A model generated the notes under the pieces. The model worked only from the letters and a program-made list of their open reading frames with translations. It was not told where the DNA came from and ran no database searches. From Tritrichomonas musculus (lineage: Eukaryota > Parabasalia > Tritrichomonadida > Tritrichomonadidae), in NCBI GenBank assembly GCA_039105265.1, contig JAPFFF010000022.1:1984001-2048000 (forward strand): 64,000 nt of DNA, given 5' to 3'. A program made the position numbers and the translations under genes. Shown here one piece after another: positions 9,269 through 16,622 of the stretch (position 1 is the stretch's first letter; every line of letters begins with the position of its first letter).

Positions 9269-9907
9269 ATGGAATCAACTGGGACAAACACATCAGTGTC
9301 AGCTGTTGTCGAATCAATCGATGATGAGTATGAATACATCCAATATAATGATAAGCTCCGTTTGATACATTCCATTAAGGATGATATGTACCAGATGCAA
9401 TCGATTCTCATTGCATGCAATTCCAAGAAGCGAGTCAATGACTGGTTTCGAAATCAATCAGCTCAAGAAATACTTGATGAAATGGGGTCAACGGGAATTC
9501 CCGCAGACCGAATTCATGAAGATAGACCCAATTTATCTAATGATTTGAAGGGTATGTATGTTCACCGATTGCTGGTCAATCATATTGCAATGTGGGCATC
9601 CCCTAGATATTCTCTCCATATTATGAAACTCTTGGATGCTCAGTTTGAGAAGCAACGTGAGCAGATGGTTAACAAAATCAAGGACCTCACTCCAAGGGCT
9701 GTCCCCAAGGATCACAAAAATAGCTACCGATATATGATATGGCTTGAGGATCTTCCCAAAGATAAGGATTCTGTGGTACTCCATCTCGTTCGTCGCAACA
9801 AGCATTCATGGAGGCAGGTCAGTAGGATATATCAAGATAAGAAGAAGCGCTGGATATTTATTGATGACCTACCCATCGCAATGACCCCGAATGAAGATAT
9901 CAAGTGA
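9269..9907 (+). CDS. KilA-N domain protein (element B)
   Basis: 212 residues. The segment from about residue 52 (KRVNDWFRNQSAQEILDEM) to about residue 125 (LVNHIAMWASPRYSLHIMKL) has the order and key residues of the KilA-N DNA-binding fold found in large DNA viruses and phages: a VNDW-like start and the W-x-SP-x-aromatic motif. The C-terminal half (YRYMIWLEDLPKD... VVLHLVRRNKHSW) resembles the beta-rich extension seen after KilA-N in viral proteins. The palindrome at 9484-9509 lies in frame within the domain and encodes GSTGIPADR. Likely a regulator acting on viral or host DNA; inference. Confidence 0.7.
   Translation: MESTGTNTSVSAVVESIDDEYEYIQYNDKLRLIHSIKDDMYQMQSILIACNSKKRVNDWFRNQSAQEILDEMGSTGIPADRIHEDRPNLSNDLKGMYVHRLLVNHIAMWASPRYSLHIMKLLDAQFEKQREQMVNKIKDLTPRAVPKDHKNSYRYMIWLEDLPKDKDSVVLHLVRRNKHSWRQVSRIYQDKKKRWIFIDDLPIAMTPNEDIK
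9484..9509. repeat. Double-stem palindrome inside the KilA-N coding region
   Basis: The same palindrome as at 4768/25704, inverted, with core CGGGAATTCCCG, lies in frame in the KilA-N gene and encodes GSTGIPADR. It shows that this repeat can sit inside coding sequence without disturbing the frame. Confidence 0.65.
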
Positions 9908-10036
9908 ATGGCCAAAGCTATGTTCAAAGGGGATGATGTCACTGTAGGTGGTACTAGGATTACCATCAAAAGATCATGCCTTAATGATTTTCATACAGCA
10001 GTGGACAAATATTTCACAACCACAATGCAATCATAA
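9908..10036 (+). CDS. Very short ORF after KilA-N (doubtful)
   Basis: 42 codons beginning MAKAMFKGDDVTVGG, immediately downstream of the KilA-N gene with no spacer. No promoter box precedes it and no family is recognised. It may be a small gene or simply not expressed on its own. Confidence 0.25.
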   Translation: MAKAMFKGDDVTVGGTRITIKRSCLNDFHTAVDKYFTTTMQS

Positions 10037-10079
10037 GTACGAATGTACATTCTTGAGTCAAAACTCGAAAATAATATTT

Positions 10080-10087
10080 TATTTTTG
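10080..10087 (+). promoter_or_regulatory. TATTTTTG box upstream of the 176-residue gene
   Basis: The box ends five bases before the ATG at 10093 (TATTTTTG-CATAA-ATG). Confidence 0.5.
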
Positions 10088-10092
10088 CATAA

Positions 10093-10623
10093 ATGGATAC
10101 TGATATGGCTACTGATACAGCTACTGATACAGCTACTGATGCTGAGATACTCCTAAAGATCGTAGATGGTATCACCGATTTGCGCCGAGATGTCAAGCAT
10201 TTGATTAAGCGTATGAACCATAAACGCAAACCATCTACTGATACCCCAAAGGCTGAAGCACATATCGACACCACTCAGGATACCACTCAGGATGCAAATG
10301 ACTCACCTCCTGAGACTCCATCTATTGAACATCCTCGACCTCGTTTAAATCGCACCCATATATTCAATCGAAGCAAGTTCCTGGATATTGGGGATCACGA
10401 CCGATTGATCCAATATGTCACATCACAGGCAGTAATCGATGCGGTCTCCAACGCAGAACCTCATAAACGTGTATCCCTATTGCGTAGACTCATACGCGAT
10501 AACCTAAAGTTGAGTATCTCCATGTATATGACCCAAAAACTAATCAACACCCATATGCCTATAAACAGTCCCCCAAGGGAAACAGCTCCAGACCCAGATG
10601 AGATTGATACAACCGATTTCTAA
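10093..10623 (+). CDS. Hypothetical protein with Thr/Asp repeats (element B)
   Basis: 176 residues. The N-terminus is built from DTAT-type repeats encoded by a short DNA tandem (GATACAGCTACT), followed by a helix (LRRDVKHLIKRM), a disordered Pro/Thr/Asp-rich middle, and a conserved-looking helical C-terminal part (FLDIGDHDRLIQYVTSQAVID, RLIRDNLKLSI). The TATTTTTG box ends 5 nt before the ATG. The C-terminal helices could be a BEN-like or other DNA-binding fold, but this cannot be shown by eye. Confidence 0.5.
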   Translation: MDTDMATDTATDTATDAEILLKIVDGITDLRRDVKHLIKRMNHKRKPSTDTPKAEAHIDTTQDTTQDANDSPPETPSIEHPRPRLNRTHIFNRSKFLDIGDHDRLIQYVTSQAVIDAVSNAEPHKRVSLLRRLIRDNLKLSISMYMTQKLINTHMPINSPPRETAPDPDEIDTTDF

Positions 10624-10882
10624 CCGTAGTCCAAAAATATTTTTGCAAAAACCGACCCCATGATGGATGCGTAATGCATTCTCTAGAGGAACCAACATAC
10701 GGACCCGGGATTGCACATCAATCCCTCAAGGAAAATACCTGCATCCACCATGAGGCTGGTTGGGGTTGCAAATGCCGGCAAATGCCCGTATTACCCCATA
10801 ATCCACAAGTAATAGCTTACCCAAGGTGTTTAGTGCGCTTGGGCTCTATCACAAATATGGACCGGAAATAATACGAAAAATC

Positions 10883-10968
10883 GGTATGGCAGTGGATCGA
10901 ACCTATGCCTGCCGCCGAAGCTGGGAGACATCCTTCTTGATCCAACAACTATACCAGTTAGCGCTAAC
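10883..10968 (-). ncRNA. tRNA-like sequence with palindromic head (element B)
   Basis: On the minus strand a 12-bp palindrome GTTAGCGCTAAC (10957-10968) is followed by a 73-nt tRNA-sized segment: GGTATAG (10949-10955) can pair with CCATACC (10883-10889) with one mismatch, and a TTCGATC T-loop/B-box (10895-10901) sits five bases before that 3' strand, as in tRNAs. The A-box-like GGTATAGTTG is also present. The T-stem and anticodon arm do not pair well, so it is not a convincing working tRNA. A closely similar arrangement occurs at 59254-59328 in element D. Confidence 0.35.
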
Positions 10969-11043
10969 ACATATATGATTCCGATTTGCTATTTAATCGA
11001 GTAAAATTCAAAAATAGTATGTTATCAACCGCGTTGCGATGAT

Positions 11044-11051
11044 TATTTTTG
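11044..11051 (+). promoter_or_regulatory. TATTTTTG box upstream of polymerase B (element B)
   Basis: TATTTTTG followed by TATTTTTAC, 20 nt before the ATG at 11072. Part of the element-wide box family found before many genes. Confidence 0.5.
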
Positions 11052-11071
11052 TATTTTTACCAATGGGATAA

Positions 11072-14000
11072 ATGAGTAAGATTACTACTTGGAATTTCGA
11101 TAAAAAGGTTCTACCCACAGACATCGTCAGAGACTATATCGATCTCATCAATGAGAAGTTCCGCGGGGGTATCTCAACCAACAGCCAATATGTTGGACAG
11201 CTGAGCAGTCTCATAAAGTTCCTGAATGAGAACTCATTTGTAGATCACACTGGTTTTGATCCCGATAATAAGCTCGAGGAATCAGATCTTGATACATTCC
11301 TCAGACGACTGAGGCTTACACGTGCTGAGCAGAGGCGTCTCAAGGTATTGGGATTGGAAGGTGCTGAACGTTTACTGAATAGCAAGATTAATAAGACCCA
11401 TTTTGATAAAACTGTTTTAACCGCGAGTGATGTCAAAGATTATATCAAGATCGTCAACACTGAGTTCGGTGGCAAAATCCCAACCGACATATCACAGGCC
11501 ACACAGCAGAGCAGTCTCATAAAGTTCCTGAATGATAATTTATTTGTATATCGCACACGTTTTGATACTAATACTCTTCTCGAGGTCTCAGATTTTGACA
11601 AATTCTTCGAGAGACTGCATGATGAACAAGAGGATAAGCTGCTGAGGGATGCAACTGAACAGAATCTGCATGCACTTGAGGAAGTCAGACTTGAACGTGA
11701 ACGTGCTAAGCAATTGGAACGGGAGCGTGTTGAACAGGAGCGTCTCCAGAAGCGGGAACGGAAACTGGCTGAGAAATCGCATCGCGATCGATTGAAGCAG
11801 AAGCAGAAACAGGAGCGGGAACAGGAGCGTGAAAAGCAGCGCAAGATTACTACTAAGCATTTTGCTAAAAGTATTCTAACCATGGCTGCTGTTGAAAAAT
11901 ATATCAAGACCGCCAATAAGGAGTTCGATGGCAACATCCCAACCCGCGTATCATATAATGAACAACTGAACAGTTTCATAAAGTTCCTGAATGATAATTT
12001 ATTTGTATATCGCACCGGTTTTGATCGCACTCGTGGGCTCGAGGCATCAGATCTTGATACATTCTTCAAGCAGCTGAGGGCTGAACGAACTAAGGATTAC
12101 TTCAAGCATTTCGATAGAGATGATTACAAGATCGAGGACCACATTGATGAATATCGGCGTGTGAAGTCCCAGTTTAAGTTCTATAATCAATTAGCTGATG
12201 ATCGCAAAGCATGTTCCTATTTCAACAAGTATTATCCCGAGTATATCGATAGAGCTGAAATACAAGATATACTCCGAGACAGGACTAAGGTTACAAAACT
12301 GACTCATATTATCGATGGTAACGCTAATATTGATGATCTCCCCAAGGACCCCGAAAATAATGAAATACTCGAGTACCTCAGTGAGTTCGGTCATGAGTTC
12401 AAATCGAAACACACCGATTTCCTCATGGTGAATGAACCTGATAGCTATGATAGGGCTGTTGAGGCTTGGCGATCATATACCAAATATGCTGATAGTGATT
12501 CCAATGAGCGTGAGGATATCGATACCTATGAGCCAATATATATATACTACTTCAACTCGATATCCTCATTGAACACCATATATGAGGGCTTGCAACAGGT
12601 CTATAAGCGTGAGGTAAAACCATTCAAAATCTATTTCCAACTCTCAGGTGTATTTCAGTCCCCCTGTGATGAGAGTGATAATGTGTTTGGGTATTCATGT
12701 GAATATGCAGCTAGGGAAATCAATTGGAACAACTATAAATCGGCTATCCCAATTGTGGTTCGTGATGAGCAATCACTTGATATCGTGAAGTACTATATTG
12801 AATCAGTACTGCACTCATATGAGACCTCAACATCTGGAACCAAGTTGATTATGATAGGATCAGTCTCATTCACGGTATCTCGAATGGTCAAGGTTAGTGG
12901 TCCAATCAAGGATTTACCTCCTGAGATCAAAAATAGCAAATTCATCATCACGGACAATGCCGATGACAATATATGTTGGTACCGATTTCTGGCTGCATGT
13001 CTAGATGACCATCTGGTTGACCCTGAATCTGGTTGCAATACTAAGAATCGCACACAGGCAGCTAGGAAGCTCCTATGCGAGGATCACAATATAGTGTATT
13101 CTACTAAGCCATCTCAAGATGCAATTGACCTCCTGAACAACTATCCGGGTACATCAATTGAATCCATGAAGGCATCTGCTGAGAAGCATCACTTGAATGT
13201 GGACATCTATGAGTACTTGGAGGATCTCAAAGTCTATAACCTTCAGGACCAATGGAAATACAATAGCGATAACTCATTTAGGAAATCCGCATTGCTGTAC
13301 ACCCAAAATCGAATCATCCACATAATGTACATCAGGAATGCTGAGAAGCTGACCAACATCCACATTTGCCCAAAGTGTGGTTCATATGCCCATTACGGTC
13401 ATTACAACATGAAGTGTTTCGAGAACCATAAGCTACATTGTGATGGGGTATTTCGAAAGCGATTCATACTCAATCGTGAACCACTACCATACTGTCCACA
13501 TATACTCAGCAATCCGGTGTACGAATATTGCTTAGCCTATGGTCTCGACTGGAAACCCAACATATATTACATCACCTACGATTTCGAAACTGTTGAACAG
13601 CCTGTGAATGCATCCATTGGTTCATCCACAACCATCAACTCACGACTGATTCCCCTTAGTGTATCATCATGTGTCAAATCGCAATCTGGTTGTACCACAA
13701 AGCACTTCTCATTAAGAGATTCATCTGAGTTCATCATCAAATGGATTGAGTGGTTGTTTGAGCAATCCAAGCAGGTGTATCACGATAAGGTTCAATACAT
13801 GAAATCCTTCATCAATCAACCAGTTGACAATCTCAAAACCATTGATCGCAACCTGAATGTGATAACCGTATTTGGATTCAACTCGAGTAGATTCGATAGC
13901 AACCTATTCAAGGAGTATCTCAACTACAGTTCAGCCAAGCGAAATATGTTCTGGAGTGTTGAGCCCAATAGCATCATTGGTACCACATCCTCATTGAAGC

Positions 14001-16534
14001 AGTTCATATTGAAGTCACCCAAATACGACACCAAGTTGCGATTCATCGACGCACAATCATTTGTCGCTGGTGGTACATTAAGGCAATTCGGTGTAGACTT
14101 TGGGGGAGTTGAGAATAGCTCGAAGGGTGTGTTCCCATATGAAGCCATCAACACCGAGAACTACAATGAGGTCCTCTCACAAGCAGAACCATTTGAGTAT
14201 GAGGCATTCTATAGCTATCTCAACCAGAAGAACCCATTGACACCAGATGATTACAAGCTATATCTCGAGGATGCCAAAAACTATGAAACCCGATGGGACT
14301 ACCTGCTTGCATACAATGATAATGATGTCGAGATGATGATCAAACCCATTGACAACCTGATTGCACTCAATGCTCAGTACAACGTGGACCTCATCTCAAA
14401 CCTATCGCTAAGCAAGAATGCATCCTGTATCAAGTATGCCCTCGCATATAAGGAATTCAATCCAAATGCCGAATACTCTATACAGAATCCCATTAACAAA
14501 TTCAAACCAAACCTCGATTGGTGGCGATTCAAATGCGAGAACTACTATAACCAGGATGTCAAATATAATCAATCTCATAAGGACAAACCCAGGAACCTCG
14601 ATAAATGTGTTTGTGAGGAGCAATTCGATAAGTTCATGGAGATGTACAACAATCCAGACACAGGCAAGTGCCATCTCTGTGGTGAGCACTTCACATGGAC
14701 CAACAGACCTACTCTCGATAGAATCAATAATGATATCGGTCATGAACTCAGTAACTGCAAACTCGCTTGTGCGGAATGCAACAGACTTCGCAGTCGTGAT
14801 GACCCCAATATAACCAAACTCCGAATTCAGCTGAAGAAGTACTGCAAGATGATGCATCTCCCAACACTCATCAACGATGAACAGGAGTATTACAGCTTAC
14901 GGAACAACATCACTGGTGGTCTATCCAATGTCATGCATCGAGTCAACATCAAGGGTCATACCAAAATAAACCGTTTTAGGTACAACGCCGTTGATCACAA
15001 GGTAATCTCATATGATACACCACACACGATGACTCATATTGTTGGAGTCGATTTCAACAGCTTATACCCATCTGTATTCAGTTCAACCAAACATGATGTC
15101 AATCCATATCACGGGGGAGTCATGTATATGCCAGGTTCCATGATAGAGCGATTCGAGGTGTACAAGGACGGGGTCAAAAATATGAAGACCTACAACACAT
15201 GCATGTATATCATCAACAGCCAGAAGTACCAAGAACACCTCGATTTCCTATTCAAAGCGGAGGTCATGTTGAAATGCCCAATATCCAAAATCAACTACTT
15301 CATCAATTTCCCACCAGTATTTCGCAATTTCGATATCACCAATGATGAGACCACCATCGGCCCATATATGCACAACTACATGACTCACAATAAGCTCCCA
15401 TCTGTTGACAAAACGGAACGGAAGCTGACCATGAGTGTTGATACAATGGGTACCTATCAGACATTCTCGAACTACTACCTCTGGTTCCTCCTCGACCATG
15501 GACTTGTCATCGAGGATATCAAGAGTCTCACCAAATACGAGGCTCATCGTGGATTCAACCCATTCGTTAGTGAGTTCATGAAACGCCGTCAGGATATCAT
15601 ATCTGGTGTTGCTGGGGGGAATGGCGCTGAAAGCGACTTGAGTGTAGCGAATGGCTTGGAACAAGACTTGAGCGTAGCGAACGAGAAGTTCTATAAGATC
15701 AGCATGAATGGCTCATATGGGTACGATGGGATGAACACCGAGAAGTTCTCCAAAATCAAGATATGCTCACGCGATAAGACCTTCCAGAATATCATCTACG
15801 ACAACTATGTCAGTGGCACCAAATTGAGTGGTGACAACTATCTACTCCAGATGAACCCAAAGAGCTTCAAATGCACGACATGCCTTCAGGAATCATTCTG
15901 GACTCTAGATAATGCCAAATTCTGGTATCTCACATTCATATACGAGTTCATGTACAAGTGCCTTGATGTGGAGCGATTCCATTTCATAGAGGGGGACACT
16001 GATAGTGCGTATTTTGCGGTTGCTGGTGATGATACCAAGGGGTCCGATCAAGAGTTCAAATACATCATCAAGAATAGGGCATACTATGATGAGAACATAT
16101 ATAAGTTCATGCCGAATCCCAATATAAATACAATCGCTGATGAGAAGAAAATACTGGGTCTCTGCATTGAGAAATATGGTGAGAATATGATAGCGTTAGC
16201 CCCCAAGTGCTACACCATATTTAATAGTGGAGCTGTGACCAAGGCACTCAAACTCAAGGGGGTCTCCCTCAAGAAAAACCATATTACAAGTGATGATTAC
16301 AAGGACATATTCGACAATGGTGGTGTGAAGGTTGGCAAAAATATCAATCTGCAAATGGTGATGCGCAACAAAATCCAGAGCAAAATCAGTGAGATGACGA
16401 TGTCCAAGATCACGGTAAACAAGAATGCTCTCACCGGGACTCACACCAAAATGATTGTCCTCGAGAACCAATCCTGTGCACCATTCATCCACGGACTCAC
16501 ATCAGAGGACTATATTATATGCAATTCGAATTGA
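11072..16534 (+). CDS. polB: Family B DNA polymerase with N-terminal repeats, OTU-like region and HNH domain (element B)
   Basis: 1820 residues, longer than usual for Polintons. Order: three related repeats of about 80 residues (starting near residues 3, 110 and 263, each with an SLIKFLN/SFIKFLN core), with a highly charged coiled coil (about 195-260) before the third; an OTU-like peptidase motif DNICWYRFLAACLDD near 630; a Cys/His cluster (CPKCG...HYGHY...C) near 765-790; exonuclease motifs YDFETVE (about 833), FNSSRFDSNLF (about 935) and YNDNDVEMM (about 1082); an HNH-type zinc domain (CHLCGEHF...TLDRINND...CKLACAECN) near 1200-1240; polymerase motifs DFNSLYPS (about 1326), KISMNGSYG (about 1541) and DTDSAYF (about 1642). 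It replicates the element, probably by protein priming as in other Polintons. Confidence 0.88.
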   Translation: MSKITTWNFDKKVLPTDIVRDYIDLINEKFRGGISTNSQYVGQLSSLIKFLNENSFVDHTGFDPDNKLEESDLDTFLRRLRLTRAEQRRLKVLGLEGAERLLNSKINKTHFDKTVLTASDVKDYIKIVNTEFGGKIPTDISQATQQSSLIKFLNDNLFVYRTRFDTNTLLEVSDFDKFFERLHDEQEDKLLRDATEQNLHALEEVRLERERAKQLERERVEQERLQKRERKLAEKSHRDRLKQKQKQEREQEREKQRKITTKHFAKSILTMAAVEKYIKTANKEFDGNIPTRVSYNEQLNSFIKFLNDNLFVYRTGFDRTRGLEASDLDTFFKQLRAERTKDYFKHFDRDDYKIEDHIDEYRRVKSQFKFYNQLADDRKACSYFNKYYPEYIDRAEIQDILRDRTKVTKLTHIIDGNANIDDLPKDPENNEILEYLSEFGHEFKSKHTDFLMVNEPDSYDRAVEAWRSYTKYADSDSNEREDIDTYEPIYIYYFNSISSLNTIYEGLQQVYKREVKPFKIYFQLSGVFQSPCDESDNVFGYSCEYAAREINWNNYKSAIPIVVRDEQSLDIVKYYIESVLHSYETSTSGTKLIMIGSVSFTVSRMVKVSGPIKDLPPEIKNSKFIITDNADDNICWYRFLAACLDDHLVDPESGCNTKNRTQAARKLLCEDHNIVYSTKPSQDAIDLLNNYPGTSIESMKASAEKHHLNVDIYEYLEDLKVYNLQDQWKYNSDNSFRKSALLYTQNRIIHIMYIRNAEKLTNIHICPKCGSYAHYGHYNMKCFENHKLHCDGVFRKRFILNREPLPYCPHILSNPVYEYCLAYGLDWKPNIYYITYDFETVEQPVNASIGSSTTINSRLIPLSVSSCVKSQSGCTTKHFSLRDSSEFIIKWIEWLFEQSKQVYHDKVQYMKSFINQPVDNLKTIDRNLNVITVFGFNSSRFDSNLFKEYLNYSSAKRNMFWSVEPNSIIGTTSSLKQFILKSPKYDTKLRFIDAQSFVAGGTLRQFGVDFGGVENSSKGVFPYEAINTENYNEVLSQAEPFEYEAFYSYLNQKNPLTPDDYKLYLEDAKNYETRWDYLLAYNDNDVEMMIKPIDNLIALNAQYNVDLISNLSLSKNASCIKYALAYKEFNPNAEYSIQNPINKFKPNLDWWRFKCENYYNQDVKYNQSHKDKPRNLDKCVCEEQFDKFMEMYNNPDTGKCHLCGEHFTWTNRPTLDRINNDIGHELSNCKLACAECNRLRSRDDPNITKLRIQLKKYCKMMHLPTLINDEQEYYSLRNNITGGLSNVMHRVNIKGHTKINRFRYNAVDHKVISYDTPHTMTHIVGVDFNSLYPSVFSSTKHDVNPYHGGVMYMPGSMIERFEVYKDGVKNMKTYNTCMYIINSQKYQEHLDFLFKAEVMLKCPISKINYFINFPPVFRNFDITNDETTIGPYMHNYMTHNKLPSVDKTERKLTMSVDTMGTYQTFSNYYLWFLLDHGLVIEDIKSLTKYEAHRGFNPFVSEFMKRRQDIISGVAGGNGAESDLSVANGLEQDLSVANEKFYKISMNGSYGYDGMNTEKFSKIKICSRDKTFQNIIYDNYVSGTKLSGDNYLLQMNPKSFKCTTCLQESFWTLDNAKFWYLTFIYEFMYKCLDVERFHFIEGDTDSAYFAVAGDDTKGSDQEFKYIIKNRAYYDENIYKFMPNPNINTIADEKKILGLCIEKYGENMIALAPKCYTIFNSGAVTKALKLKGVSLKKNHITSDDYKDIFDNGGVKVGKNINLQMVMRNKIQSKISEMTMSKITVNKNALTGTHTKMIVLENQSCAPFIHGLTSEDYIICNSN

Positions 16535-16538
16535 ATAT

Positions 16539-16565
16539 GGGGTCAACGGGATTTCCCGCAGACCC
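16539..16565. repeat. Double-stem palindrome after polymerase B
   Basis: Outer arms GGGTC/GACCC, a two-base internal loop, inner arms CGGGA/TCCCG. It begins 4 nt after the polymerase stop. Together with the following AGATTTCATGGTGATAACCA it is a reverse-complement copy of the block at 25735-25790. It could act as an RNA 3'-end signal between the converging polymerase and fibre genes. Confidence 0.6.
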
Positions 16566-16622
16566 AGATTTCATGGTGATAACCACTCAATCCCTGGAAC
16601 AGCAAAAATGCTTTCCCGATAA

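Larger units (their letters stand above)
10624..11071. other. Non-coding spacer before polymerase B (element B)
   Basis: About 450 bp between the 176-residue gene and the polymerase. It contains a weak 65-codon frame (10674-10871) without family resemblance, a tRNA-like sequence on the minus strand (10883-10968), and the polymerase promoter box at 11044-11051. Nothing else was recognised. Confidence 0.5.

Noticed and set aside
10674-10871. 65-codon frame before the polymerase
   Set aside because: No start context like the other genes, odd Cys/His/Pro composition without a motif pattern, and it lies in a spacer with RNA-like structure.
10883-10968. A working tRNA gene
   Set aside because: Closing stem and T-loop fit, but the T-stem and anticodon stem do not pair, so only tRNA-like is claimed.
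11440-12069. Ser/Arg/Cys-rich minus-strand frame
   Set aside because: Antisense shadow of the charged coiled coil of the polymerase N-terminal region.
14650-14800. Intein in polymerase B
   Set aside because: The HNH-type zinc domain lies between exonuclease and palm motifs and no splice-junction motifs (Cys/Ser start, His-Asn end followed by Cys/Ser/Thr) were found around it.
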